NCBI GenBank assembly: GCA_025331445.1
Contig: JAIWNE010000007.1
Coordinates: 434,001-498,000, forward strand
DNA length: 64,000 nucleotides
DNA from: Blakeslea trispora
Lineage: Eukaryota > Mucoromycota > Mucoromycetes > Mucorales > Choanephoraceae
Direction of reading: 5' to 3'
Shown here: piece after piece, positions 1 through 12,719 of the stretch
How the letters are laid out: every line of letters starts with the position of its first letter
How positions within the stretch are numbered: the stretch's first letter is position 1
Notes under the pieces: model-generated
Databases searched by the model: none
What the model was told of the DNA's origin: nothing
What the model saw: the letters and a program-made list of their open reading frames with translations, nothing else
Program-made: the position numbers and the translations under genes

Positions 1-932
1 TTGCTATTCTGCCTTTTTAAATAAAAAGATGCTTGAGGGGATGTTTTACAATGGATACAATTGAGGTGTTGAAGATATCACAGATGATTACTTGGAGTCC
101 ATTTACGAATAAGGCATATTTATTGAGCAGTAACTCCTTGATCTCTATGCATAACAAGAAACCACCAATAGAAATGATCTGCTTAATGCAATACGGAGTT
201 CCTCACCTGTCATGACACCTCATAAAATTAATTCTCAGTCTTAAGCTAAACAGGAACAAAGAGAGAAAGTATGTGTATGTGTACAAGTAATCTCAGACAA
301 CCAATATAATTCTTTTTTTTTTCTTCTTCTTTTTTTTTTGACAGTGTAAGGACTGCTTCAGTCAACACAAGCTTGCTTAACGAAAAGTTATTTTAGCCAT
401 GAAAACATTATTCATAAAATCTTCAATCGCAAGATTAGCGGTCACATTTAAGCTGTTGTTCTTGATGGCTTTGTTTTCAGATAGAATAAAATGAAAAAAA
501 TTTTCGAGAGAGCGAGAAAAGATTCTCCTCCTCTTTTTTAATTCTTTGGTGCTCCGATAGCTTTTTCTGAAAAAAGAGAAAGACTCCGTTACTTCAAACT
601 ATATTATACTCTAACATTATACACACACAATAGTTATATAAGCCTAATATATTTAGACTAGACGCAAGCACAGACACTCCACTATATACATATAACCCCT
701 TCCCCTTCTTTTCTTACCAAGGGCATTTTTCTCGCTTTCACCAACTACTTAATCTTTTTTTTTCTTTTGGTTACTTTCTACCTGACTCTACTTTATTCTA
801 AAGGTCATCAGTAACTCTCTTCTCTCTCTTTTTTTTTTGGGTTTGATATTATGTAAGTATTGACTCTCTCTCCCCTTTTGTTTTTTTTAACACTCCTCTC
901 TAATAAACTCTGATAGAGTTCCTCCCCCTTCT
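1..932. other. Upstream region of the Zn2Cys6 gene, no gene seen
   Basis: No open frame with coding character was found. From about 690 the DNA becomes strongly pyrimidine-rich (CT and T runs), typical of a fungal promoter and 5' leader. A consensus donor (GTAAGT at 853) and an acceptor ending TGATAG at 916 could bound a 64-nt intron in the 5' untranslated region, just before the start codon at 933; this needs RNA data. Confidence 0.5.
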
Positions 933-2328
933 ATGCAACAATATACACCTTACTTTGCTGGCTACGAAGCTGCTGCTGCTGCTGCCGCTGCTGCTCAAAA
1001 CTCACAACAACAACCTCAAGATCAACAACAACAGCAACCTGCTTTAGCTTTAGGTGGTCAGAACCTCGCTATCTATGCCCCCATGCCATCACTACCCGTT
1101 TTGGGCGGTAAGCCTGGCGATCCTCAACATCCTCAACTGATGGCAGGTACTTCTACTATGGATTTGGGTGCTCATGGAAAACCAAAGCGAAAGCAAGTCA
1201 AGAATGCATGTGGTAAGTTTTTTTTTTTGCTTGTACTTTGCTTGTGCTGATAAAGACATTGTTAGTGAATTGTCAAAAGGCATGTAAGAAATGTGATATT
1301 GGAAGACCTTGTCAAAGATGTATCAAGTATGGCTTGACAGACACCTGTGTTAATTCTGTTCGCAAGGAGCGTAAGAAAGGCATCAAGCGCGGCCCTTACA
1401 AGAAGAGAAATAAGAATGGTAAGAAAAAATGGGATTATCAAATTGTTTATTTTTTAATTTTATAGCTGACATTTGAATAGAATTGGGTGGTGAGAGTGGT
1501 ACTTCATCTGGTGCCTCTACTCCTAATGTAGCATCACCTGTTGCTAACACAAGCATGTATGCACAAAACAACAGCGTTCGTCCCAACACAATGCCTATGC
1601 ACTACCAACCTTTCAATCAAGGGCATTATGATACATATGGCTATGTTAACAATAGCCAAATGATGCCTCAGGCCTACATGATGCCTACCGGTCTCTCACA
1701 AATGTATCCTACCAATCCTCCTGTCTTATCTTATCAAACCGCCATGAGTATCATCTCTTCTCAACCACAACCACAGCAACAACAACAAGCAGGTGTGGCC
1801 AATGCCAGCTACAGACCTCAAGAACAAGATAACAATGGCATGAATCATACGACATCTACTGTTGCTACCAATACTATTGGAACACCACCCAGTACTGTTG
1901 TAACAGCCGATGTCAAGGCAGAAGGTGATGAAGATGATGAAGGGTCCAAGTTGAACATTTTATCCCAGCTCTGCAGTGCTGTCCTGGATAGCAATGCTCC
2001 CAAGCCAAAGTCTCATGAACAGACTGTCAAGGCAGAAGAAGCTCATCAGAACACTCCCCCACCTACTAGACCTCATTCTCGAGAAACTTCTTGCGATAAC
2101 AAGAATACAAATGCCAATACAATTGCACCTCTTTCTCATTTGGCAGGTTCTCATCTTGACACCAACTCAGCCTATGCCCATCTAAATCACCCTCCTGCTG
2201 ATGTCAGTCAAAAAGAGGAGAATAGTACACCTGTTTATGGCACACCCGGATCTTCCCCCGCTGATTCACCTGCTCCTATGCAAACGAAGCCTCAAGTATG
2301 GAATACTGCTACTGAGCAAGCACAATAA
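933..2328 (+). CDS. Zn2Cys6 (GAL4-type) transcription factor
   Basis: Predicted nuclear DNA-binding regulator of 426 aa. Exons are 933-1212, 1266-1418 and 1481-2328; all junctions keep frame and use GT-AG. The N-terminus has a poly-Ala run and Gln-rich stretches. The binuclear zinc cluster spans residues 93-121 with ligand cysteines 93, 96, 103, 109, 112 and 121 (an extra Cys at 100), split by intron 1 directly after the first ligand. It is followed by a very basic linker (RKERKKGIKRGPYKKR) that usually supports DNA binding and nuclear import. The remaining 280 residues are low-complexity, rich in Ser, Thr, Pro, Gln and Asn, as in activation domains. An earlier AG inside intron 2 (1464) would give a stop three codons later, so the AG at 1480 is used. 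No fungal_trans middle homology domain is visible. Target genes cannot be assigned from sequence. The gene converges on the uL16m gene. Confidence 0.9.
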
Positions 2329-2611
2329 CCATTTTGCTTATTATTTGATCTATTCACTGTTTCTCTACCATGATTCCTATTATTATCTTCCTATTTTTTC
2401 TTTTTTTTTTCCCTTCTTTCATTCACTATATTTGTAAATACCAAAAAAAAGAAAAACATGAAACAAATGATACAGCAAAAAATGTATGTGTATTTCATTC
2501 TAAAAATGTGTATGATACAAGTCTCAAATGAAGGATGTTGAGCTATTCTGTTCGATATATATGTGTATAAATAAGTCTTTTTTTAAAAAAAATGAGTGAG
2601 CATGTATGTAA
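2329..2611. other. Convergent intergenic region
   Basis: Shared 3' flanks of the regulator and the ribosomal protein gene; T- and A-rich, no open frame of note. Confidence 0.5.
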
Positions 2612-3256
2612 TTAAGCAGATGATGATGGTGTTGTTGTCTCGGCAGCAGCAGCAGTAGTAGTAGTAGACTTGATAGGAGGAACGTAACCAGCACCAACAA
2701 TAGGCTTAGCACCACGCTCTACCATCTCGACCTTGACAGGTAACTTATGAGATGCTAATCGGAAAGCTTCCTTGGCAATTTCCTTTCTCATACCAGCAAT
2801 TTCAAAGATAATACGGTTCAAAGGTACACGGCAAGCCCAGTACTCAAAAGTACCTTTACCTTTACCCATACGAACTTCATTACCTTTGCTGGAAACGGGA
2901 ATGTCCGGAAACACACGCATCCACATTTGAGAGCCCTTGACAGGCTTGATCTTACGACGAAGAGCATTGTGGACAGCAGTCAACTGACGAGCAGTCAAAC
3001 GAACACCTTCCTTTACTCTCAAGCCATAATCGCCAAACTCGACTGTGGTGCCCTTGGTAGATCCACCTGTGGGGATGGGGATCTTACCTTTGTGTGCCTT
3101 TCTATATTTTGTTCTCTTGGGTGAAAAGTTGGATGCAAAACGGACTGATTGTGTGATAGCAGCTGTCTTGGTTTGTTGTTGAAGGAACACATTGGAGATG
3201 ACGTTGCTGGTACTGTGAATAGTGCTTAAGGCACTCTTTCTAAGTGCTGAGAACAT
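2612..3256 (-). CDS. MRPL16: Mitochondrial large-subunit ribosomal protein uL16m
   Basis: Structural protein of the mitochondrial 54S ribosomal subunit, near the tRNA binding and peptidyl transferase region in this family. Single exon, 214 aa. Residues 1-45 lack acidic residues and are rich in Ser, Thr, Gln and basic residues, as expected of a mitochondrial presequence. The L16 core follows: a KYRKAHKG segment, then FGDYGLRVKEGVRLTARQL, WMRVFPDIPVSSKGNEVRMG with the hallmark GKGKG loop, and a C-terminal helix with AFRLASHKLPVK. Bacterial L16 is about 136 aa; the extra length is the presequence and a low-complexity Thr/Ala/Ser tail of about 20 residues. The start is the first ATG in frame and gives a full presequence. 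The assignment to the mitochondrial rather than the cytosolic paralogue (uL16/RPL10) rests on this bacterial-type core. Confidence 0.96.
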   Translation of the reverse strand: MFSALRKSALSTIHSTSNVISNVFLQQQTKTAAITQSVRFASNFSPKRTKYRKAHKGKIPIPTGGSTKGTTVEFGDYGLRVKEGVRLTARQLTAVHNALRRKIKPVKGSQMWMRVFPDIPVSSKGNEVRMGKGKGTFEYWACRVPLNRIIFEIAGMRKEIAKEAFRLASHKLPVKVEMVERGAKPIVGAGYVPPIKSTTTTAAAAETTTPSSSA

Positions 3257-3826
3257 GTTCTAATTTTAATAAAATTGATAGGAAAAGAGAAAAAAAAAAT
3301 ATATAACTAGATTGGGCTAGGAGCCTTGTTTGCCCACTTTGCCCAACCTGAGTCTTTCGAGATTCAAGTGCCGAATTTATATTTTTTTTAGCATGGGCTT
3401 CATGACAATCAAGCTGTCAAAATCGTTTAAAGGGAAATAGACCAAATGTACATAAAGATGCACCCTCTTTCTTTGCGTATAAGTAAAAGTTCGAATCTAA
3501 TTTTATTGTAATGCTGTTATATCCTTTCAACTAAGGCGAGATAATAATTCATTCATTCATTCAGGTAACAGCAGACTTTGTCTCTCATTTTTTTGAAAAG
3601 CAAAAAAAAAAAAAAAAGAATTGGTTGAAATCTTAATGATAGACTATCTTGCCAATTCCATGGTTGATACACAATCATATTGTTTATTGTTGATATTCAA
3701 CTCAAAATCCATTGAGAGAGAAAGAGGGGGTAAGGGTATTTATTTCACAAGTTCAGCTTTTAGCCAATCAATGACTTTGAGTTCCCTCTAGTGCTTGCGA
3801 TATTGAAGTGTGTAGTGAGCAAACGA
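3257..3826. other. Intergenic region
   Basis: A short (CATT)n run near 3550 and an A run near 3605; nothing else recognised. Confidence 0.5.
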
Positions 3827-4392
3827 CTAAAAGAGGGCTATGATTCTGAAAAAGAGGTTTTTTCTTTTGGACTTTATGACCGGTTCGGAAGAAACGGAAT
3901 ACAAGTTGGGTTGGTCTGCCACATGATAACGGTCCAGCCATTTGTCAAGCACAGATGATGTTGATAGAAAAGAGTTTGTCAATGGGTTAAATGACCATCT
4001 TTTGAGCGTTAAATGTAATTGTTCATATATCGCTTGAAGCCAATGATTTCTTTCTTGATCGTTTTTACTTTTGAACTGTAATGATGCATGTAGTTTTGGA
4101 TTTCGGGATTCTACCATAAAAGCATGTGTACCTTCTCTCTTTACACTCTGATAATTGGACCAGCCATATGCCTTATATCTTTGGCTTTTGTATGAGACAA
4201 CTCCTTTCTAATTTGATCAGAAATTGTAAGCTCAAGGTAGAGATGGATTTGAATGATCTGACTTTTTACCTCTGATTTATGTATGCAAATGGAAGTGGTT
4301 GTTAAAACAAGATACCTCTTTTTCCAGACAGAGTACTTGATATTCGAACTAGATTTCTTATGCAAAAGCCACCCCCATTTCAAAATAGCCAT
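3827..4392 (-). CDS. Small PH-domain protein
   Basis: Predicted 167-aa protein that is almost entirely one pleckstrin-homology domain, so probably a phosphoinositide or membrane adaptor. Exons on the minus strand are 4392-4270 and 4207-3827, joined by a 62-nt GT-AG intron in phase 0; the join restores one frame from two short open frames. Strands 1-3 are seen in KWGWLLHKK and WKKRYLVL (residues 5-30). The C-terminal helix with its invariant Trp is in NDQERNHWLQAIYEQLHL. The middle of the domain (YKSQRYKAYGWSNYQSVK) contains a Tyr-rich insertion not typical of PH. A C-terminal extension of about 45 residues has no known motif and ends in a basic patch followed by hydrophobic residues. A partner or lipid specificity cannot be read from the sequence. 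A TATA-like element lies at 4438-4445, about 45 bp upstream of the start. Confidence 0.8.
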
Positions 4393-7120
4393 GATGAAAG
4401 GATGAAAGAAATCAAGACAGCAGCTTGAAGGAGTCGGTATATAAAGGAAAATCCGCTTAAACTTTATTGTTTGACAAAATTAACAATAATTAATTAAAAT
4501 AGTAAATCGTAGTTTACTGGAACATATTAATTTCATTTATTGTTTGAACAATAACCGAGATCTTTTCTTTTTCGATATAATAGTATATAAAGACCTTGAA
4601 GTTTTCCGAGTTCCTTAAATAGATTTAAGATTAGGGAGTGGATGACTGCATTTAACTACAAAACATCATTTCTAAGGTATGAATTACGCACATAGAAAAC
4701 AATGAAATAATCAATGTGCATCAGCAATGCTTCATCAAAGAAAAGAACACATTCGACTTTTCGGCTAAAATTATAAAGATTCATTCATTTTATAGAACCG
4801 AAAAAAGGATCAAATCCATTGTTTGAATGCTTCTTATCGAAAACCGTCACTATAATCGCTATCACCTAATCATGTATGAAAAATGGATTTCTTATTACGT
4901 AAAAACTGTAAAAGAAATGAAGTCAGTTGACAAGAGAGAGATTTCATAATTAAATGTAGTGTGGATGACTATGAAAAACATGTCTAAAAAGGCAATTGTT
5001 ATTTTACTACCACTCGTTCTGTCAATAACAGATAGAATAAGACAAGTCAGAGATGTTGGTTTGTCTTTACTTATTTTGGGTGCAATAAACAATGAATGCC
5101 TGGCTCTTTAAATTTTGATTTTTGCTTTACAAGAACTAAACAGGATATCAAAGAGCTTCTTTTGCGAAAAGCGATCACGTTACTGCTATGTGTAACTAAT
5201 GCAGTTCTTGTGTTTGTTTGGAAGATGAGTACTTTTAAAATTCAAACATATTCCTTTTTATGGAGTTTCTGTCATGACTTGTAGTTTCAAAATGCAAATC
5301 GCTTATCTGTAAAAGGTACTCTTTAGCTGGTAGAATCAATACTCTATCTAGTTTATAAGATGAGCAACAATGTCTCTTAAAAAGCAACTGCATAAGCAAT
5401 CCTTCATATTAGTTGTTGTTCTTATCTTACAGTCGTATGCGGTAAGCATGCTAAGACTGACAAAAGAGCCATATGAAGATCTTGCTTAATCCTGAATCGT
5501 TTTTTTTATTGCTTGTTCTTGAATTGAAGCTATTGTTAGTGGACCTTTTAGAAGAAAATACTAGCAAAACAAATGCAGATGGGTAGGTGACTATAAGTGC
5601 TGGTATATGTTTATGCTCGAATTTGAAGATCAAAATGGGACATGTCTTGTATTAACGATCTAAGTGTAGTTTTAGAGATTGAAAAGTTTACATCAGATAA
5701 AGAAGCCTCGAATAAAAGCGCTAAGAATTGGGATATCGAGATAGAGTTGAACATTTATGTGTAATAAAAGAAAAAAGTATCTTAGCCCCATATGCTATCC
5801 GGCTAATTGTCAACTTCAGAAATAGTCTGAAGATACCTTCACAAGGCTTTTGAAAATAAAAAGGGTTTGTATTTTAAACTGTTCTACTTTTCTAAAAAGC
5901 TGAACAACAAGATATACAAGACTTGCTCAATTTGATTCTTCAAGACCCATGATACATCGTTTTGATGATAGCTCAGACAAAAGCCTTCATTGTTTTCTAG
6001 TTTTCTTACTATAGACTTTTGTGCTGTTACAGCTCTGTTAGTGTTGTAGGTGAAAAAGAATACCAATTGACAATCGGTATTGTTTTTGATTTTGTTTAGT
6101 TGTCCTTATTGTCAACTTTGCCCTATACAGATCATGGAAAGTTTGTTAGAGTAACAGTAACAGAAACTACTCTCTATTATTTTTTCACCTTTTTAGACCG
6201 AATGGCTGGCCATAGTCTTTTTGTCTCACGTGTTTGGTTTGAATGTTTGCCGTACACTGTTCTCCTTTCTTCTTGTTATCTCAATATATTTTTCTATTGT
6301 TGCTTTGAACATATCAATATTGGCAACTGAGTAGATATGAAACGAGTCCCTATAAATAAAACTTGAAGGATTCAAGGTTACACCAACAGTATTAAATTGG
6401 CTTAGACACAAAGATTCTGTTATTTTGAGATCATTAAAACCAAGTTGGCTATAGTTGAAAGCAACTTGTTAAATCATGTATTGTGTGTGTCATGTATAAC
6501 CATAATGTTATCAATAATAGAGCGACATCAAAGAGCAACTGTGGGCGTCTGACCCAAGTTCTGACATTGTTGGTTTTTCTACCAGATTGATCCACAGCAG
6601 ATTTGTCTAGATATTTAAAGTCATAAGGGCAGAGTATCACCTATGCGTATCAAAATCTCGAATGAGGAATTATATTCCGCGCTGAGTCGCTTTGTACTAC
6701 ACGCTGCTGAAGACAAAAAAAATTGCCAATGTTTTGGGATCATGAGTTAAAATTTCAACCCATTTGAAGGCAAGACTTGGAACAACAGATCAAAGATGGC
6801 TTGTCTTGATGTGTTGTAGGCACAAGACAATTGCGATTCAAAGTAAAGAATTACCTAGCAAAACTACTAAACAATTGAATGAAAGCAGAATAACTGCCTC
6901 CTGTAACTTGATATTTCTTTGTGCACTTTTATTGAAGTTTGCAATGAGAACAAGTCGTACAGAGAGATGGGGTTTCTTTCTTTTATTACACAAGTTGTTC
7001 TCTAGTACGATAATTCATGTTGCACCAAAAGCCTTATTATCTTAATTTTAAAGGAGCCACAATCGCTTTTTCTGTATTTTGCATTTCTTTCTTTCTTACA
7101 TTTTGTTTTAAAAGAACACA
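4393..7120. other. 2.7-kb region without recognised genes
   Basis: Open frames are all below 100 codons, on both strands, and none resembles a known family or can be joined over plausible introns into a longer protein. Base composition is uniform and AT-rich. It may hold regulatory DNA of the two divergent neighbours or decayed sequence. Confidence 0.5.
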
Positions 7121-9319
7121 ATGATGTTGTTGAACCTAGCACTGGTTCTTTTAGCAACAACTTCTACTGTCAAGGGACAGGTTACTGGTCGTACTAACAC
7201 AGGTAGCATATCAATAGAAAAAAAAAACTATACATTAAACACTCACATCATACAACATAGCATGTGCATATCTAAATAGCAAAGTGTATTGTTTCTTTGG
7301 TGATGTGCAAAGAGCTGATGCCCAAAGTGCTCTAGATAATGCCATAAACGTACTTGATCTCGCAAATGCAACTGGAAAAACAGCCATTGAATTACAGTCA
7401 CAATGGAAGCCAGTCAGCTCCAACACAAATGGTGTTGATATATCACCTCGACAACAACCTCAAGCATCCGTCCTTGGTGATGGAAGGCGCATATTTTTCG
7501 ACGGAGGATACATTCCATTTGTTCCTCGTCTCAGTGATCCCACTATAATCTATGATGCTGTAGACAATAAATGGACCAAAGGCCAACCCTATTCTGAACC
7601 ACCTTATGGACCTAGACAAATGTAAAGAACAGAAAAAAAGAAACAGTCCTGCTCATCATGTTTTTCTCACTCTTATTGTTTCTAGTTATTACGGTACTGG
7701 CGTACATGTTCCTGGTAAAGGTGTAGCGTTATTTGGTGGTTTTGAAGAGTAATAATAATTGAGTTTTCAATTTTAGTTATTCAGTTTGTTTAACCTTATA
7801 TGATTTTAGATTTATCAACAACAGTTGGACTACGCCTAGTATGAGTTCTAGCGCCTTCAATTTTGCCAATAACAGTTCAAGAACGATTGGATATACACAG
7901 GTCACATATTACAGAGCTGATGATACAAACCAGGTACATGTTTCTTTCACCTTTGTCATCATGAAAGCTAACCAACATGTAACTGTAGCCATGGGCTTCA
8001 GCTTTACCTTTAACTACTTGGGCAACCAAGTTTTATGCCTTTCAAAAGACCATCTATGATCCTGTAAAGCAGACTATTTTGTATATGGGTGGTGAATACC
8101 GTGAAAATGAACAGACTCGCTATAATACTAACGGAAAGGGAGCTTTCTTCAATCAATCTCTTACATTCGACACTGTCAATAGTCGCTGGAACCCAGTCAC
8201 TTTAACGGGTGATGTTCCTTCTGGTCCTAGATACTATTACTCTCTAACTTTAGGTAACGCTTTTATTGTTAACTAAAACCAACAAATATTCTTACCTTCT
8301 TTCGGTAGCACCAAGCACAAACAGAGACGTAATTTTCTTTGGTGGCGAAAATGACGATAAAAGTAAGCTAACTTGTCAACTAGAACCATCCGTGTTCATT
8401 AACAATCTGTAGCTTTGAACGATTACTGCTTCACATTAAATCTTGATACTTACCGATGGAAGAGTGTGATTGTAAATGCTCCTGTCGGTACTGTGTTGGC
8501 AAGATCGCGTCACTCTGGTAAGTTACAAACAACATATTTTAAATAGACTTGCTCATTGGCCTTTTTTTTTCTTCTAATTTTCAGCTGTATTGACTACAAA
8601 TGACACTCTTCTCATGTTATGGGGTGTTGATTCCAACCGAGCTGGTATCACCTCCATTCTCATGTTGAATATCTCTGATCCATATGCTATTAGTGTCTCA
8701 GACAAATATTATGATCCTAACGCACTGACTGGTGCTGGCGTCAATGGAAATACTCCCAGCAACACTGAATCTCCAGATGCCAAGACAGGACTAGGTGTAG
8801 CAGCTAAGGGTGGTATTGCTGCCGGGTGCATCATTGTAAGTTTGAAAGAAAAGCAAAACAAAAAAAATCTGATAACTAATTGATTGGCAGGCGGGTATTA
8901 TAGTCGCAGTTGTTGTCTTCATCAAGAGAAGAAAATCTAAAAACAACAAAAACCATAATGAGTACACTAATGATACAAATCGCTCCAGTATACAAGTCAA
9001 CCAAGAAGCTGTTCCAATTGAAGTTGACTGGGACAAGATTGAAGAGAAATACACTGAACTTCCCAAGCAAAGCATTCAACATCAGACTCCTAACGAATTT
9101 GATGGATCTGATATGGGTTCAACTGTTGTGAGAGACTATTCTCCTCGCCTAAACAATGAAAGTGTCGGTTCCCCTCGTTCAAATTTCGAGGTTGCAGGTA
9201 CCCCTCGCTCAAACTTTGAGGGGATAGGTAACTCTACTGTAACTCCTAGCAGTGTAGATGATATCGGTCGACAAACCCAGCCTATGATTCTGAAACCAGA
9301 TGTTGGTCATCATCCATAA
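7121..9319 (+). CDS. Type I membrane kelch-repeat-like protein with cytoplasmic tail
   Basis: Predicted 577-aa cell-surface or endomembrane protein. Nine exons: 7121-7202, 7261-7621, 7686-7748, 7810-7933, 7989-8253, 8309-8362, 8413-8517, 8585-8835, 8891-9319; all eight introns are 50-67 nt and keep frame. Residues 1-20 form a signal peptide (MMLLNLALVLLATTSTVKGQ). The ectodomain shows kelch or galactose-oxidase-like blades: VYCFFGDV, YGTGVHVPGKGVALFGGFEE, QTILYMGGEYRENEQTRY, RDVIFFGGENDD and LLMLWGVD, each a strand with Gly-Gly or equivalent, separated by W-containing strands (NNSWTTP, NSRWNPV, TYRWKSV). One transmembrane helix follows at about 424-448 (GGIAAGCII then AGIIVAVVVFI), then a stop-transfer KRRK and a polar tail of about 125 residues with a tandem motif SPRSNFEVAGTPRSNFEG. 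No copper-ligand set of galactose oxidase was seen, so an adhesive or sensor role is more likely than oxidase; this is inference. A second ATG (7124) could equally start translation. Confidence 0.85.
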
Positions 9320-10495
9320 ATAGTCTTTTCTTGCATACATACCTCGCTGCTTCATGCTTAATAGCTCATTAAAGCCAATGTGTACATAATTCTTTTAATA
9401 ATTCTATTATTATGCTCTTTTTTATGTCTTGAATTAATTGCAAATATGATTCGAACATTACACCACAAAGACAAAAGTCAAGACTTGAGTATATGTTCTC
9501 ACGAGTTTAGGTTTATTGATTAGCATATATATAAAAAAAAGCTCTATTCAGCTCCAGGAGATTATGGAGCATCTATTTGCATTCTCAACAAAGTGATTTC
9601 TTCTATTGGCCCGGCCATCAATGTTGTTTCAAAGAAGTCTTTAGCCTATAAGGCTTGTCTGTCGAAAAAGAGAGGAACACATCTTTGTCTTTGTAGCAGA
9701 GATGTAGGTTGTACTTGCTGATGGCTCAAAAATATCAATGTTGTCACTCTCTTGTTTATTGGTTCATCAGCAAGAGAAGCAACATGTATGTCAATGAACA
9801 ATTTTGATCATTTTGTAGTAGATTGAACATCATCGTTTACGTCTTACTTCTTTGCGCTCAAACTTGAATCAAAGAATTGTACAGTTGCTTCTTATAGCCA
9901 TAATACTAATAGAGAATGGGAGCATTTGGTTACTACAAAGTACTGAGAGGATAAAGCAAATACGGGCCGCGATATATCTCCTGTTATTAATTGCTTAGTG
10001 CCAATTACTTGTAAGGTGTTATTATGGTATGATGTTTAGTTTTTCTTTCTTTAGACATTTTATTGTTCTATAATCAAAACTGTATTAATCCCGTTCAATA
10101 AATTAACTAAAAGTCTTATTGTATTTGCTATATCCACAAGTAAAAAGCATTATCTTCTCAGTAGTCTCTACTATTCAGGCACATAGAGCAAAATAAATTG
10201 TGGCCTCGGATATTTTGTTTTAGAATTTTAACAGCAAAAAAAGCGCTTACAAAATACAAACCTTTTTTTGGGGGTCGCATGTAACCTTACACTCGTGTTC
10301 ATAGGCTTACTAACTCAGTTTCTTCCCCGGACACACACACGCACACTATTGTTTTTTTTTCTCCTACATGTGATTTTGATTCTTTTGTCTTTCTCTGTGT
10401 GCCTGTAGTTTTTCTTTTTTTTTTTCTTCTTTATTCGTCTTTCACTAAAAAAAAAAAAGAGAGAGATACAAATACCTTGCTTGTTTGACAATAAC
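9320..10495. other. Intergenic region
   Basis: No supported gene. The last 200 bp before the next start are T- and A-tract rich with a short CA run at 10331-10345, probably leader and promoter. Confidence 0.5.
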
Positions 10496-11665
10496 ATGTC
10501 TTCCGATTCACAACGCCGACAATCTTATTTAAACAACAATAGTGCCTTTGACCTCACTTGGAAGAACTACATTCCTTCACTAACTGACTTTTGTTACTGC
10601 TTCAAGCAAAGAAGCATTCGATTGGAAGACGATATGATTGTTGAGCCAGCTTACTACAACGATCATACACTACACAGAGGGGATGCCTTGAATAGCTCAA
10701 GGGATTGGGAATTTGAATCAGTTCTCAGTCAAAGCGGTTTTGTTACCCGAAATCCATTTGGCTATAGTGATAACCCAGAGAGAAGAAGGAAACCAAACAG
10801 CAAGAGAGGATCCAAAAGAAACCGCTCAGAAAGACCAGTCATCATGGAAACAGATATAGAGGATGAGCATGTTATTAGCTATGACCTTTATGACAACGAG
10901 GATGCTGAATTTTTGGCTGATGATCAAATAGCTCATCTTGCTTACCACAGACCTAATTTAGAGGTACCCCTAAAACAGAAAAAAAAAGGCGCCAATAGAC
11001 ACTAAGTAAATTGTCAGATGACAGATCAGTATGGTGAAGAAGAATATGTTCATCATATCCATGGACCCATTGTTCAAGAAATGCATACTCAGCGCAATTT
11101 TTATGCAGCCAGAACAATGCCTGATATAAGCTTTAATGAGCACGAGAATTTGTCATCAAGACCTTTGATCAATGAGGCAACACAAAGCTCACTCAGCCAT
11201 CAATTAAAAAGTACTTTGGATAACCTCAATTTTGTGAAAGGCAACCTGTTAGGTGCTAATTCTCAACCATGCCAAGATGAAGCAGATAGAAATACATTAC
11301 AGACCTTGCACAGATATGAAGAAAGGTATGCTCTTTTTGATTATTGAAGTTGATGACTAAATTGGTAACCCAACTTGTGTATTTTAAGCAATCCCATTGT
11401 TACATCAGATATTGACTCAGTAGCCAGTGAAGCTTTAGATGTATATGAGAACACAGCCAATCAGTCGCAGCATCTTACAAGACGATACTCTGATGAGCTA
11501 CATCTACCATCACTCCATGATAATACCCCTTTTGTATCTGACCAACATCCGTTTAGTTACATATCAGAACAGACTCATAGTGAATTGAATACTCAAGAAT
11601 CTTCTACTCATGAGCTTAATGTTCAATCCGTTCTTGATATCGGTAGAAAATGGCTTGGCGTCTAA
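10496..11665 (+). CDS. Unrecognised acidic protein
   Basis: Predicted 350-aa protein of unknown function. Exons 10496-10963, 11018-11325 and 11389-11665 with two GT-AG introns (54 and 63 nt) that keep frame. An aromatic N-terminal block (TWKNYIPSLTDFCYCF, residues 21-36) is the only segment that looks like a folded or docking motif. A basic cluster at 96-110 (RRRKPNSKRGSKRNR) could be a nuclear localisation signal. It is followed by an acidic stretch (METDIEDEHVISYD...). The rest is polar, rich in Ser, His, Asn, Glu and Gln, and probably disordered. No signal peptide or membrane helix is visible. The start is the first ATG after a long T/A-rich leader; an in-frame extension to 10481 has no ATG. 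A lineage-specific regulatory or scaffold protein is a guess. Confidence 0.7.
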
Positions 11666-12719
11666 ATGATATTCTAACTTATTATACCATTCGAGCGTAT
11701 GCTGAAAATTAAAGAGTTCTTGTCTGAATTAAGCACTTGCGCTTATCATATTCTAACCATCTAATCAGTAGCTTTTTACACTTTTTGGCAATGTATGGCT
11801 GATGTGAATACTCGAGTAATGTCTCTGTAAAGTTATCTAAAACACAAGATATTCAAGCTTGGCCAGAAGACATTTGTATTGTTTTCTCTAAATGCCAAAG
11901 AAACTTGTAGCTTTTGGTCATATATACGCAAACATTGAATCAATTGTAGATAGGTTCTGAACCACCTGCACCCTAAATTCATGTTCGATATCTACTTATT
12001 GAGGACTCATCTCAGGTTAGAAGCTAGTAGACAGAACAAGCATATTTCAAACTGAATTCACGTTTGGTAGTAAAATTAGTGCCTGTGCTATGCTATGGAT
12101 GATCTTATTGACATTCAATATGGATTGGTATGCTGTGCCTTATCTTGATTCTATTACGAAACTCAATTACTGAAGTGTCACGTGATTATAATTTAATCTT
12201 CTCAATTGTATACAATCATCGAGAAACGATTTGCGATAGAATTTAGCTAGATTAGTACGTGTGGTGATAGCTGTATGATTCTCTTGAGTTATCTCCTCTA
12301 GCTATTTTAAGTAAAGGCAGTCCAAGGAGAAAAAGAGAAGTAATCTGATGTTGTGATGTTCGTAAGGATATTGAGCATATGACGTGATGGAAAATTAAAA
12401 TAAGATAAATCAAAACAGTAATAGTAATGAGATGAGTAACCCAAAAGCAGCAATCTTCAGACAAAAAGCACTGGATTTATAAAAGCTAAAGATACACACT
12501 AAAAGACATATAAACCAAATAGCGCAGATAAAGATGTACAGGATTAACTGAAAAGATGGATTGCTCCTACTATGAAGAAGCTAAAAATGGAGCAGGAGGA
12601 TATTCTGCCGTCTGACTTCAAAATAAACTATGATTCAACAAGGATGACACAATGTCAATCACTTAAGACATCAATGGCCAGCATGACATAATTTGATCTT
12701 TTTCTCTTCTTTATTCACA
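11666..12719. other. Intergenic region
   Basis: 1.05 kb without open frames of coding character; presumably the promoter of the acyl-CoA synthetase gene lies at its right end. Confidence 0.5.

Noticed and set aside
33..215. Short frame at the left edge
   Set aside because: 60 codons, no motif, no supporting splice sites.
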